From the NCBI GenBank assembly GCA_016125005.1, contig WGMQ01000004.1:62001-126000 (forward strand): a stretch of DNA of 64,000 bases, in the 5' to 3' direction. Source of the stretch: a bacterium (GTDB taxonomy: Bacteria > Sumerlaeota > Sumerlaeia > SLMS01). Of the stretch, positions 9,223-17,547 are shown piece by piece (positions within the stretch are counted from its first letter, which is position 1; each line of letters starts with the position of its first letter). A program made the position numbers and the translations under genes. The notes beneath the pieces were generated by a model that did no database searches, had not been told where the DNA came from, and was given only the letters and a program-made list of their open reading frames with translations.

Positions 9223-10245
9223 TTACTGGGGGAGCTGAACTCGGCGAATCTCGCCGTTGCTTAGTGACAGGAGCACGTCGGTATCGCTGAGGAAGGCGGC
9301 ATCATTGACGCCACCCGACTGAAACCGCCAGACGGTGGTGCTGCTTGGCCTCCCGTCGCGGACGCCAAAGCGCACAAGCTGGGCGCCGGCGGGACCTTCG
9401 CAAACCATCAGGCGGGAACCGGGCGAAAAGACCACGCGCTTGACGTCCGGTCCCTTTGGATCGGGGCTCGGCAAAGGAGGGATTTCCATCAACAGGACGG
9501 GGGCCTTCGGATCGCGAATCGATAGCACGCGCGCCCCAGCGCGCCGGTCAGCGATGGCAACGGTGTCGCCGGCGAGGGCGACCGAGTCGACGAATCCACG
9601 GGTGACCGTGGCGAGGTGCACGGGGCGCACGGGGTTGGACAGGTCGAGGACTTGCAGTCCCGTATCCCAGTTATCCGCCAGCACGCCGAGGCCATCGGGG
9701 CGCATGCGTATTTCCTTGCTGTAATCGACGAAGGGATAGCGGCTGGCGAGAGTCGGGGTGGTGGAGCCATCCCACTCAAAGGTAAGCAACCCAGCGCCTG
9801 CGGAGGCGACGAGAAGGTGGTTTCCAGTGGCCCAAAGGCCGGTTGGGGTGCCCTCGACGGGCCATGAAGCCAACTCGGTTGCCCGGCAGGGTTCGGTCCC
9901 GGTGTCCACCGTAACGAGACGAAGCAGGCCGAAGCGGTCGGCCAGAAGGAACCGCCCACCTGGGAGCGCCAGCGCGTCGAGTGTCGGCCAGTCGGGATGG
10001 ATATCGGGCGAGCCGAGACCGTCCTTCGTGACGGTCAGGAAGGCGGCGCCCTTCAGCATCATCCCCGCGGCAAGCACACCGGTTTCCGGATGGAGATCGA
10101 TCTGGCGGGCTCCCTGCGTGAGCTTGATTCGATCGGCTGCCTCGGCCGAGCCACAGCAGAGCAAGCCAAAGACGAGGGCGGTGAGCCATTTGCGATTGAC
10201 GTTGGGGGCGCACGCAATGCGATGTCTGCCCTCCGCGCGACGCAT
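9223..10245 (-). CDS. Secreted LVIVD-repeat beta-propeller protein
   Basis: About 340 residues from ATG 10245; an in-frame TTG at 10275 would add ten residues but abuts the divergent gene. The N-terminus has a hydrophobic export signal (WLTALVFGLLCCGSAEA). Propeller-type strands follow, with two clear LVIVD-like repeats (GLQVLDLSNPVRPVHLATV and GARVLSIRDPKAPVLL). The family is structural and found in surface proteins; no catalytic residues are evident. It lies 82 bp upstream, in the direction of transcription, of the C39/TPR gene and may share its transcript. The intergenic space to the divergent gene at 10276 is only 30 bp, so promoters must overlap or lie inside the genes. Confidence 0.68.
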   Translation of the reverse strand: MRRAEGRHRIACAPNVNRKWLTALVFGLLCCGSAEAADRIKLTQGARQIDLHPETGVLAAGMMLKGAAFLTVTKDGLGSPDIHPDWPTLDALALPGGRFLLADRFGLLRLVTVDTGTEPCRATELASWPVEGTPTGLWATGNHLLVASAGAGLLTFEWDGSTTPTLASRYPFVDYSKEIRMRPDGLGVLADNWDTGLQVLDLSNPVRPVHLATVTRGFVDSVALAGDTVAIADRRAGARVLSIRDPKAPVLLMEIPPLPSPDPKGPDVKRVVFSPGSRLMVCEGPAGAQLVRFGVRDGRPSSTTVWRFQSGGVNDAAFLSDTDVLLSLSNGEIRRVQLPQ

Positions 10246-10275
10246 TGGCGTTGCAAGCCTGACGACGGAACTCAA

Positions 10276-10788
10276 GTGTCCCTACCTCCCCAGCTACCGC
10301 CCAAGCCACCGGCCAGTGCTCTCTGGATTTGCGCTGCCAATTGGCTGATTCCCGGACTTGGATTCATCCTTGCCGGAGACAAATCGCGGGGAATCGCCCT
10401 CTTCGTGCTGATCATGTCGGTGGCCAGCGTCGGCATCGCCATGGGCGGATATATCCTTCCGCCGGTGTGGAACTTCCGCAATCCTGATTTCAACCCGGTG
10501 GCCCTGCTCACCTATCTGGTCCAGATGTTCCACGGCAGCATGTGGCTCGGGCTTCAGGGACTCCAGCACGCGGCGGAGGGAACCCCCTCGGCGTTCTTCA
10601 ACATGCAGCGGCTGGCGGCCACCAACAGCTACTCGGATATCGGGAGCTTTCATCTGGTGGTGGCGGGCGGGCTGAACTATCACTCGACGGTTCGTCTTTA
10701 CGACCTGTTGACGGGTTCGCCGGAACTGAGCGCGCCGGACTACGAGGCCGAGCGGGCGCGGGCGGCCGGGGAGACGGAAGCGAAATGA
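10276..10788 (+). CDS. Small membrane protein, DUF6677-like
   Basis: 170 residues from GTG 10276, the last start before the first hydrophobic segment. A proline-rich start precedes WLIPGLGFILAGDKSRGIA, a membrane hairpin motif like that of DUF6677 proteins (W-hydrophobic-PGxG-GxxxRG). Another segment (FVLIMSVASVGIAMGGYIL) and a soluble tail ending in charged residues follow. Only a weak purine-rich stretch precedes the start. The stop overlaps the next ATG in an ATGA arrangement, so the two genes are probably translationally coupled. Family assignment is from the first segment only; function is unknown. Confidence 0.6.
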   Translation: MSLPPQLPPKPPASALWICAANWLIPGLGFILAGDKSRGIALFVLIMSVASVGIAMGGYILPPVWNFRNPDFNPVALLTYLVQMFHGSMWLGLQGLQHAAEGTPSAFFNMQRLAATNSYSDIGSFHLVVAGGLNYHSTVRLYDLLTGSPELSAPDYEAERARAAGETEAK

Positions 10789-10970
10789 CGCCGGGATTCG
10801 TCTTTGTGGGGACCGCTCTGTACCTCACGTTGGTGGTGGCGGTGGTCTACACGCTCAACGAGCGGGGGTTTTCGCGAGGGTTTGCTTTCCAAACGGGGCG
10901 CCGATGGGGTAAGTTTTTACTGCTTCTGGTCGTTTTGGGGATAGTGACGCAGATTCTCACGCTGATTTAG
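10785..10970 (+). CDS. 61-residue two-segment membrane protein
   Basis: Starts at ATG 10785, overlapping the stop of the previous gene by 4 nt (ATGA). The product has two hydrophobic helices (VFVGTALYLTLVVAVVYTL and FLLLLVVLGIVTQILTLI) separated by a short basic loop with GFAFQTGRRWGK. Size, coupling and shared membrane location suggest it is a partner subunit of the DUF6677-like protein. No family was recognised. Confidence 0.6.
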   Translation: MTPGFVFVGTALYLTLVVAVVYTLNERGFSRGFAFQTGRRWGKFLLLLVVLGIVTQILTLI

Positions 10971-11059
10971 AGAAACACTCAAGTTTCACCTTTTACACTC
11001 GTTTTTTTGACCTTGACGCATGAGGGCCGGGGCGGGACATCTCATCCGACCTGTAAAGG

Positions 11060-11077
11060 CTGCTCCCTGGGGAGCAG
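11060..11077 (+). promoter_or_regulatory. Hairpin in the leader of the pilin gene
   Basis: Stem CTGCTCC with GGAGCAG around loop CTGG, about 35 nt before the pilin start and just upstream of its strong AGGAGGG ribosome site (11098-11104). There is no U-run, so it is not a terminator. A 5' hairpin of this kind could stabilise an abundant mRNA; that role is inference. Confidence 0.35.
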
Positions 11078-11110
11078 AAACTCCAATCTCCCGGAAAGGA
11101 GGGAAGCTCA

Positions 11111-11803
11111 GTGAAGAAACTTCGCGGCTTTACCCTCATCGAACTGCTGATCGTGGTGGCCATCATCGCCATCCTGGCAGCAATCGCAGTCCCCAACTTC
11201 CTCGAGGCTCAGACTCGCTCGAAGGTCGCTCGCGTTCGTTCCGACCAACGCTCACTGGCCACGGCTATCGAAACATACTACGTGGATAATAACGAATATC
11301 CGGCCATGACGTTCGACGGTTCGCTCACGGCGGACAGCGGTCTGTACCGCACTGCGACCACCGGTAACAACTCCGTTGGCCGTACCTTCCGCGTTCGTAA
11401 CAGCACCCAGCTGCTGACCCTCACCACCCCGATCGCCTACGTCACCAGCAACTTCCCCGACCCGTTCGCCGACACCCGCGGCATCGGCTTCCGTTATTTC
11501 ACGGACGCCCGCGGCTGGATCCTCGGCTCCTTCGGACCGGACGTTGACGAGTCCGCCGGCGGCGACGGCTTCTGGAATGGCGGCACGCTCCAGGTCGAAG
11601 AGACCGCGGGCAACCCCTATCCCACCAACCGCACCGACGCTAACTGCGTTGTTGAGACCCTGTATGACGCCAAGGTTGCTCAGCCCACCTTCCAGCTGAA
11701 CACCTTCGCCCCGACCACCGTTACCAACGGCCGTGGTGCTTTCACCTACGACCCGACCAACGGCACCATCTCCGAAGGCGACGTCTGGCGCGTTAAGCAG
11801 TAA
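11111..11803 (+). CDS. Type IV pilin / type II pseudopilin-like protein
   Basis: 230 residues from GTG 11111, with AGGAGGG at 11098-11104. The N-terminus MKKLRGFTLIELLIVVAII is a textbook class III prepilin signal: cleavage after Gly6 by prepilin peptidase, Phe at +1 and Glu at +5, then the hydrophobic assembly helix. The following helix (SKVARVRSDQRSLATAIE) and the YPAMT/DPFAD segments match the pseudopilin-G-like proteins that are numerous in uncultured phyla such as Sumerlaeota and Hydrogenedentota. Codon use looks biased toward CGT, GTT and ACC, as expected for high expression. It is monocistronic, closed by a perfect terminator. Assembly genes are not in the window. Confidence 0.92.
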   Translation: MKKLRGFTLIELLIVVAIIAILAAIAVPNFLEAQTRSKVARVRSDQRSLATAIETYYVDNNEYPAMTFDGSLTADSGLYRTATTGNNSVGRTFRVRNSTQLLTLTTPIAYVTSNFPDPFADTRGIGFRYFTDARGWILGSFGPDVDESAGGDGFWNGGTLQVEETAGNPYPTNRTDANCVVETLYDAKVAQPTFQLNTFAPTTVTNGRGAFTYDPTNGTISEGDVWRVKQ

Positions 11804-11834
11804 CGCCAGCTTTACCTTACAGGTCAGAACCATT

Positions 11835-11867
11835 GTTGACCGCCTCCCCCGAGGCGGTCAACTTTTT
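11835..11867 (+). terminator. Intrinsic terminator after the pilin gene
   Basis: A perfect 12-bp stem (GTTGACCGCCTC with GAGGCGGTCAAC), loop CCCC, then CTTTTT. It lies 32 bp after the pilin stop and ends only 4 nt before the ATG of the next gene, so read-through would be needed for that gene to share the pilin transcript. Confidence 0.92.
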
Positions 11868-11871
11868 GCCC

Positions 11872-12675
11872 ATGCCAAAGTCGCTCAATCAACAGCGCAC
11901 ACCCGCCGAAATCAGGGCTGCCCGGATCAGGGCTACCTTCCTTTCACTGTTCGGTGTGCTTCTTGTCGCTCTCCTTCTGTCGGTCGCATGGGCGGGCATC
12001 GCTCTCACTCGGCGGACTCCACCGACCTCCGCTTCCCTCCCCGGCGTCTCCGTGCAGGGCACACTAACCTTTGACGTCCCCATCATCGTCCGCAATGGCC
12101 TGCATCAATTGGCCTTGGGCGAAGATGCCGTTGAATCGGACCTGAAGCAGCAGGTGGAGCCGATTCTGCGTGGGACGCTGCACCAACGCGCCCAAGTCTT
12201 CTTCTATGAGGATTCCCGGACCGAGGTCCAGTGGGCGGCCTGGCTGCCCACCCGTCGCCCACAGCGCGTCGCTCACGAGGAGGTGGCCCGCCTGCTGGCG
12301 GCGACCTCTTATTTCTCAGGGCTGGGTTCTTCCAAACCCGAGAACGAGTCCTTTGCCGGTTGGTTTCAGTCCCAACGGCAGGGCTTCCTGCTGAGTTCCC
12401 AGTTGGCAGTGCCGGGCATTCGCGTGGAGCGGACTCCCGTCCAGGGGCAGGTGGCGGCTGAGTATGTGACGAGCAGCGACCTAGTGCTTGACGCATGGCT
12501 GGAGGCTGTCCCCCGCCCTCAGGCCGAGGCGATTCGAAGCGGTGTCGTCAGGCAGATCCTTTGGCACTCCCCCGCCGCGGACCAGTCTGGCGGCAGGGTG
12601 GAGTTTTTTCTCGAGGACTCCACGGTGGAAACCCCTTGGTTCAACCCGCTGTTGCCGTTGAGCATTCCACCATGA
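11872..12675 (+). CDS. Unknown single-pass membrane protein
   Basis: 267 residues from ATG 11872. A basic cytoplasmic start (QQRTPAEIRAARIRA) precedes one transmembrane helix (FLSLFGVLLVALLLSVAWAGIAL), leaving about 230 residues outside the membrane. That outer domain has no motif I recognise. The ATG directly follows the terminator U-tract and has no Shine-Dalgarno of its own, so either transcription starts in the terminator or the gene is translated from a leaderless mRNA. It overlaps the next gene by ATGA. Neighbours (GT4, LURP-one-like, ThiE) do not define its role. Confidence 0.62.
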   Translation: MPKSLNQQRTPAEIRAARIRATFLSLFGVLLVALLLSVAWAGIALTRRTPPTSASLPGVSVQGTLTFDVPIIVRNGLHQLALGEDAVESDLKQQVEPILRGTLHQRAQVFFYEDSRTEVQWAAWLPTRRPQRVAHEEVARLLAATSYFSGLGSSKPENESFAGWFQSQRQGFLLSSQLAVPGIRVERTPVQGQVAAEYVTSSDLVLDAWLEAVPRPQAEAIRSGVVRQILWHSPAADQSGGRVEFFLEDSTVETPWFNPLLPLSIPP

Positions 12676-13802
12676 GCACTGGAAATCCCGTCGTTTGCCG
12701 AGTCATCACCTGGTTGCCCGTCGGCGGAATCGAGCGCCGCCTAGTAGCGGTCGTCCCCCGTCTTCGGGACTTGGGATGGCGGATGAATGTCGTCTGTATC
12801 CGGGAAGAGGGACCGTTGGCTGCGGAACTCAAGGACGCGGGCATCCCGGTCACCGTGATCCCTCAGCGCTCGCGACTCTCCCCCAGCGGCATCCGAAGGC
12901 TTTCGAATCACTTCCGATCCATCGGGACCGAGGTGGTTCACTCCCACATGTACCGTTCGAATATCCCGTCGACGGTGGCCGCGCGCATGGCAGGTGTGCC
13001 GGTGATCCTCGGGCAAGTTCACAACGTGGATAGCTGGGACTCCGGGCGTCAGCGCTTCGTCGACCGGATCGTTTCCCGGTTTCGGACGCGGACGCTGGCG
13101 GTGTCCGAGGCAGTTCGGCGGGACGTTCGAAGCGCGCTTTCCCTGCCTGATGACCGCGTCTCCCTGCTCTACAACGGCGTCGATACGGGCGAATTCCGGC
13201 CCGATCCGAGTCTTCGTCAGGTCGTGCGCGCCGAATGGGGAGTCTCGGATGATCAGCTACTCTTTGTGGTACCAGCACGTCTCCACCCGCAAAAGAACCC
13301 CATCGGGGTCCTCCACGCCTTCGCGCGCGTGCGCGCGGCACATCCCACGGTCCGTCTGGCCTTCGTGGGTGCGGGGAAGTTGGACGCGGAGTTGGGCCAG
13401 GCCGTTGGTGAGGCAGGACTGGGCGGGGCGGTCATCCTCGCCGGTCGCCGTGATGACATGCCGGCGGTTTACAACGCGGCGGATGCCATCGTCCTCAGCA
13501 GCCTGAAGGAAGGGTTTTCCAATGCGGTGGTTGAAGCACTGGCGTGCGGTAAGCCAGTCATTGCCAGTGATGTGGGTGGCAATCGCGAGGCGGTGGATCG
13601 ACCCGGAATCGGATGGATTCATCCGGCCGGAGCTGCGGACATGCTCGTGGCCCAGATGAGCGAGGCAACCCAGCGGGGTATCATCGGGTTGACCGCCATG
13701 GGAGAAGCCTGCCGGGCGCGGGCGCTTGACTTCAGCATCGACGCGCTAGTGCAAAACACCCACCAGCTTTACGGATCCCTGCTGGGGAGGTTTCCATCGT
13801 GA
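12672..13802 (+). CDS. Glycosyltransferase family 4 protein
   Basis: 376 residues from ATG 12672, which overlaps the preceding stop. It has the two-Rossmann GT-B layout: acceptor-side start with VITWLPVGGIERRL (the GGxE-type loop of GT4 enzymes), HSHMYRSNIPS, then the nucleotide-sugar half with VPARLHPQKNP and the family signature EGFSNAVVEALACGKPVIA (E-x7-E). It transfers a sugar from a nucleotide donor, probably to a lipid- or polysaccharide-linked acceptor at the inner membrane; donor and acceptor cannot be read from sequence. It is coupled to the following gene by a GTGA overlap. Confidence 0.88.
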   Translation: MSTGNPVVCRVITWLPVGGIERRLVAVVPRLRDLGWRMNVVCIREEGPLAAELKDAGIPVTVIPQRSRLSPSGIRRLSNHFRSIGTEVVHSHMYRSNIPSTVAARMAGVPVILGQVHNVDSWDSGRQRFVDRIVSRFRTRTLAVSEAVRRDVRSALSLPDDRVSLLYNGVDTGEFRPDPSLRQVVRAEWGVSDDQLLFVVPARLHPQKNPIGVLHAFARVRAAHPTVRLAFVGAGKLDAELGQAVGEAGLGGAVILAGRRDDMPAVYNAADAIVLSSLKEGFSNAVVEALACGKPVIASDVGGNREAVDRPGIGWIHPAGAADMLVAQMSEATQRGIIGLTAMGEACRARALDFSIDALVQNTHQLYGSLLGRFPS

Positions 13803-14581
13803 GCCACTCTCCGGGCACCCACCAATTTGACGCTGCATGGGAACAGTGGCTCGCCGAGCGCTTTGCATGGAATGTCCTCACGGTTCGCCAGAAGCTGCTT
13901 ACGCTGGCGCAGCGCTATGTGGTGTGCGACCAAAACGAGTTCCCACTCTTCCACGTGGTGCGTCCTCCGCGCCTAGCGATGAATCTGGTGGCGGTCGTGG
14001 CCTCGGCCATCGTCCGCCTGGTCTTTGTACTGGTCGCCTTCGCCTTGGTTTTTCGCGGGGAAGCCCTCCTCGGTCTGGCGATGCTATTCGTCGGTGGCTT
14101 CGTGGCGTGGGTGGTGTACATCCTGATGGTGCCCTTTCGGGACATTCGGGTCTTCGCGGACGAGGCGGAGCAGTGTCCTCTCCTCACCATCACCCAAGAT
14201 AACAAACTCGGCCTTTATCAGACCTATACGATCTACGATGCGGTCGGTCAGCCGGTCGCGATTGCCAAGCGCCTGGTGCCCCTGGCGTGGTTTCGTCGCA
14301 ATTGGGAGGCGGTGACCCTGGATGGGCGGCGCATTGTCAGGGTCCTGGAAGACAGCCTGATCCTGTCGCTGCTGAGGCGCTATCTGGGCCCGCTTTGGGG
14401 TCTGCTTCGGACGAACTTTGACATCCTCCTGCCTAATGGTGTCCGCATTGGCGAGTACAACCGGAAGCTGACGCTGACCGACCAGTACGTGCTGAACCTC
14501 TCAGCCGACCCTCAACTCCTCGTTGATCGGCGGGTTGCGCTGGCGCTGGCGATTCTTCTGGATACGGCAGAAGGGCGATGA
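13799..14581 (+). CDS. LURP-one / scramblase-like (tubby-fold) membrane protein
   Basis: 260 residues from GTG 13799 with GGGGAGG just upstream. Two hydrophobic segments (VVASAIVRLVFVLVAFALVF and LAMLFVGGFVAWVVYILMV) follow a soluble start. The C-terminal half shows the beta-barrel pattern of LURP-one/scramblase-related proteins: TYTIYDAVGQPVA, then WFRRNWEAVTLDGRR and the closing helix DRRVALALAILLDTAE. Bacterial members are membrane-associated and of uncertain function. It is coupled on both sides by 4-nt overlaps (GTGA, ATGA), to GT4 and ThiE. The fold call is from pattern only. Confidence 0.62.
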   Translation: MSHSPGTHQFDAAWEQWLAERFAWNVLTVRQKLLTLAQRYVVCDQNEFPLFHVVRPPRLAMNLVAVVASAIVRLVFVLVAFALVFRGEALLGLAMLFVGGFVAWVVYILMVPFRDIRVFADEAEQCPLLTITQDNKLGLYQTYTIYDAVGQPVAIAKRLVPLAWFRRNWEAVTLDGRRIVRVLEDSLILSLLRRYLGPLWGLLRTNFDILLPNGVRIGEYNRKLTLTDQYVLNLSADPQLLVDRRVALALAILLDTAEGR

Positions 14582-15237
14582 GTGCGCGTCCCCTCTTGCC
14601 TCGGCTCTTCGCGATCACCGACTCGAGGTTCTGTGGCGGGCCTGATGCACTCGTGACCCGCGTGGGTTCCTTGCTGGAGGAGGGCTTACGCGCCGTCATC
14701 CTGCGCGAGAAAGATCTGCGCCCGCGTGACTTGCATGCGCTGGGACGGCGTCTTCTGGTGCTCTGTCGCCAGCGCGAGGCACTACTTCTTGTGAATGACC
14801 GGATCGACGTCGCGCTGGCTCTGGGCGCCGATGGGATTCAGCTGCCAGGAGGATCATTGGCGCCGCTAGTGGTGCGGCCGATGATCCCGCCCCACTGGCT
14901 GGTGGGCTGCAGCTGTCATGATGCACGACAGTTGCGCGAAACCACCGGGGCTGATTTTGCGCTGGTCTCGCCCTACCGCCAGCCCGGAAGTCACCCCACG
15001 GAACAGGCACCGCTGGGTGAGGAGGGGCTCCGTCGTCTGGTCGGGGCGGCGCGAGGACTTCCGCTTCTGGCCTTGGGGGGAATCGAGCAGGAGGACATCC
15101 CCGGCGCCCTCGCGGCGGGAGCATGGGGGGTGGCCGCGATCAGCGGGCTCCTGCGACCGGGTGCGTCCCTGTCGCCTTGGCTTCAGCGATTGGCAATGGC
15201 GGGAAAGAACTCGCCCGCCTCGTCCTCGCCGGGTTGA
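14578..15237 (+). CDS. thiE: Thiamine-phosphate synthase (ThiE/TenI family)
   Basis: 219 residues from ATG 14578 (ATGA overlap). A TIM barrel with ThiE marks: LFAITD at the first strand, ILREKDL (the YREK-type lysine loop), LLVNDRIDVALALGADGIQLP for diphosphate and substrate binding, VGCSCHDARQL, and LLALGGIEQEDIP near the end. ThiE joins the thiazole and pyrimidine phosphates to make thiamine phosphate. No other thi gene or TPP riboswitch is nearby, so a TenI-like side activity cannot be excluded. The last 55 bp overlap the convergent gene at 15183. Confidence 0.83.
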   Translation: MSARPLLPRLFAITDSRFCGGPDALVTRVGSLLEEGLRAVILREKDLRPRDLHALGRRLLVLCRQREALLLVNDRIDVALALGADGIQLPGGSLAPLVVRPMIPPHWLVGCSCHDARQLRETTGADFALVSPYRQPGSHPTEQAPLGEEGLRRLVGAARGLPLLALGGIEQEDIPGALAAGAWGVAAISGLLRPGASLSPWLQRLAMAGKNSPASSSPG

Positions 15238-16067
15238 AGCCCGATCGGCGACAGCACGTTCCGCCAGCCAGCCACCAGTCGACGCGCCTCCGCCTCTTGC
15301 CCGTCGGGCATCGTGCCGTCGAACTCAGCAGCAAATCGCTTTGTCAGGCTGATGACCCCATCAAGGATGACCTCGGGCTTCCAGGTGGCCGGGATGGAGG
15401 GCATGTAGACGGTGAAGGTACCTTGCGACCAAGCCAGGACGACCCCGAGATCGGCGTCGCGCCAGACGCCCGGGAGGATCGGTTTGCCCATCTCGGCGAA
15501 GTCCGCGAAATCGCTGACCTCTTCGTCCGTTGCGTTGGAGCCGGAGACGGTCAGGACCAGGTGGCGCTGAAAGACCGGAAGCTTCTTCAGGTAGGAGGAG
15601 TATTGTTGGGCGACGCGGAAAGCGTCCGCGGCCGGGCGATCAAACTCGGGGGCGATCATCTTGGGGATCGAAGCGGAGGATGAGCGGCGGGAGAACCACC
15701 CCTTTGGCATGTGCAGGTTGGTGAGTACATCGCCGACCTTGACGCAGAACTCGCCGAACTGCGCGATGGCGTGGTCACTGGCAGCGTCATAAGTCTTCGG
15801 ATCGCACAGCGTCAGGGCCATACGCAGGTCGAAAATCGGCCCCTGAAGATTGATGTTTGTCGGCAGAGCCTGTGGCTGGGCAGCAGTCTGACGGCAATAG
15901 AGGGGGTAGAAGAACCCCTGTTCCTGGAACAGGGGTTGAATGGCCTTTGCCGCTGGCTCGAAATCGGGAATCGAGGTGCAATCGAACGTGGCAATGAGTC
16001 GATTCCGCGAAGCAGGTACCATCTGTACCGGCCTGTCGACCAAGGTCTTTTGGACAAGGCGGCTCAT
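15183..16067 (-). CDS. Unknown 294-residue protein
   Basis: Starts at ATG 16067 with an AGGGG site nine bases upstream. No signal peptide or membrane segment. Alternating helix and strand segments end in an amphipathic helix (ISLTKRFAAEFDG). The FDCTSIPDF and YLKKLPVFQRHLVLTVSGSN stretches look like a cytoplasmic alpha/beta domain, but I recognise no family. The 3' end runs 55 bp into thiE on the other strand. That is an unusually long convergent overlap and would produce antisense-paired transcript ends. Confidence 0.55.
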   Translation of the reverse strand: MSRLVQKTLVDRPVQMVPASRNRLIATFDCTSIPDFEPAAKAIQPLFQEQGFFYPLYCRQTAAQPQALPTNINLQGPIFDLRMALTLCDPKTYDAASDHAIAQFGEFCVKVGDVLTNLHMPKGWFSRRSSSASIPKMIAPEFDRPAADAFRVAQQYSSYLKKLPVFQRHLVLTVSGSNATDEEVSDFADFAEMGKPILPGVWRDADLGVVLAWSQGTFTVYMPSIPATWKPEVILDGVISLTKRFAAEFDGTMPDGQEAEARRLVAGWRNVLSPIGLQPGEDEAGEFFPAIANR

Positions 16068-16092
16068 TCAACCCCTATGACCAGAACGGCGA

Positions 16093-16845
16093 TCAGACCT
16101 TGGCGCGAATCAGTGCGTACCGCTCCGAAACCCGCTTCCAGTTGATGACCTGCGGGAACGCCTTCACGTAGTCCGCGCGCCGGTTCTGATACGTCAAGTA
16201 GTATGCATGCTCCCAAACGTCATTGCACAGGATCGGGAGGATGCCCCACTGCGTTTGCAGTTGATGGTTTCGAGATTGCAGCACGACGAGCTTCGCTGCT
16301 GCAACAGAATACCCCAGGATCCCCCACCCCGATCCCTCGACCGAGGTGCAGGAAGCCGCGAACTGGGCCAGGAAGCCATCGACACTCCCGAACTCCTTGT
16401 CCAAATCCTTCTTCAGATCACCTTCCGGTGCGCCACCCTGACCCACCGGACCGATGGAGTCCCAGAAGACGCAGTGGAGAAAATGACCCGCGCCGTGGAA
16501 GGCTGCCTTGGCGAGGTGGTGGTCGAGCAGGTCGAACTTGCCGGCAGCGCGGGCTTCCGCCACGGCCGCTTCGGCGGCGATCAGGCCCTTGACGTAGCCA
16601 AGGTGGTGCTTGTCGTGGTGGAGGCTCATCGTGGCCGCGTCGATCACTGGTGCCAGCGAATCAACGGGATAGGCGAGGGGCGGAAGCTGGTAGACGCCGT
16701 TGGCGTCCACAGCGCCTGGGAAGATGGTCGACAGCGCGGCGGCGGTTGCCGGGGTGGGCGTGGCAGCGGTGACTCCGGTGGCCACGGCGGCAGCGCCGAG
16801 GACGGCGGCTGCACCGAGAAATTCTCTGCGGGAAGTGTCTAGCAT
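16093..16845 (-). CDS. Tat-exported Fe/Mn superoxide dismutase
   Basis: 250 residues from ATG 16845, AAAGGA upstream. The first 40 residues are a twin-arginine signal (TSRREFLG, then an Ala-rich hydrophobic stretch), so the enzyme is exported folded with its metal. The mature part has the Fe/Mn-SOD ligands: His in MSLHHDKHH, His in GAGHFLHCVFW (usually NHxxFW) and Asp/His in DVWEHAYYL; VEGSGWG and SRNHQLQTQWG also match. It dismutates superoxide in the periplasm. Periplasmic Fe/Mn-SOD is less usual than Cu/Zn-SOD. The Asn to Gly change beside the second ligand is noted; the ligands themselves are intact. The metal cannot be told from sequence. Confidence 0.9.
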   Translation of the reverse strand: MLDTSRREFLGAAAVLGAAAVATGVTAATPTPATAAALSTIFPGAVDANGVYQLPPLAYPVDSLAPVIDAATMSLHHDKHHLGYVKGLIAAEAAVAEARAAGKFDLLDHHLAKAAFHGAGHFLHCVFWDSIGPVGQGGAPEGDLKKDLDKEFGSVDGFLAQFAASCTSVEGSGWGILGYSVAAAKLVVLQSRNHQLQTQWGILPILCNDVWEHAYYLTYQNRRADYVKAFPQVINWKRVSERYALIRAKV

Positions 16846-16947
16846 GCGAAAGTCCTTTCGACGGTCAGCGATTCAGCGTTAGCCGTTGCAGGATTGGGGC
16901 CGCACCGCAAGTGTGGCTATTCAAATGAGAGTCCGGAGTATCCGAAC

Positions 16948-17547
16948 GTGGAAAACATGGACATGTTGGCCCTCGGGGCGGGAGGCGCGCTCTTGGTCGC
17001 GGGATGGCTGCTCTACTTTGCGGCGCTCTGGATCGTCGGCGGTTGTCTGTTCGGCGCGATCGGGCTCGGGCTGGGTCTACTGCTGATCGATTGGTTTGCC
17101 GTGCCCGAGCCTTGGAGCTGGGTGATGGTGGGTCTGATGGCGGCGGTGGCGGGAGCCATCGGGATCTGGGCGATCACCACCTTCCACAAGATGACATTCT
17201 TCGTGGCTGGCTTCTTTGCGGGCATGGCACTGGGCTGGGTCACCCGCGAGGCGGTGGCCGACTTTGGCCTGGAGGCGCTGCATTGGGTCGGCACCCCGGC
17301 GGGAGGAGCCGTATGGTGCGTTAGCTTGGCCGCGTTGGCAGCATTGACCGTCACTGTCATTGACTGGCTACTAATCGCGGCGGGATCGGCTCTGGTGGGG
17401 GCCCTCATCATGACACGAGGGCTGGAGCTCTCATCCATGCAAGAACTGGGAGTCCTCGGCGGGGGCTTTCTTGTTCAGGTTGGCTTGGCCGTGTTGATTC
17501 ACCGCAAGCGCTCGGTGAAGGAGAAGGAAGGGGAAGGGGAAGAGTGA
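16948..17547 (+). CDS. Polytopic membrane protein (DUF4203-like)
   Basis: About 199 residues from GTG 16948 (CCGGAG nine bases upstream); ATG 16957 is an alternative. Six or seven short hydrophobic, Gly/Ala-rich segments (for example LALGAGGALLVAGWLLYFAA and FFVAGFFAGMALGW) and a charged tail of Glu and Lys. This resembles DUF4203/TM7S3-like proteins, with low certainty. Its stop (TGA, 17545-17547) abuts the stop of the convergent gene, so there is no room for a terminator between them. Confidence 0.58.
   Translation: MENMDMLALGAGGALLVAGWLLYFAALWIVGGCLFGAIGLGLGLLLIDWFAVPEPWSWVMVGLMAAVAGAIGIWAITTFHKMTFFVAGFFAGMALGWVTREAVADFGLEALHWVGTPAGGAVWCVSLAALAALTVTVIDWLLIAAGSALVGALIMTRGLELSSMQELGVLGGGFLVQVGLAVLIHRKRSVKEKEGEGEE

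Noticed and set aside
14578-15237. TPP riboswitch upstream of thiE
   Set aside because: thiE is inside an operon with 4-nt overlaps; no thi-box sequence is present.
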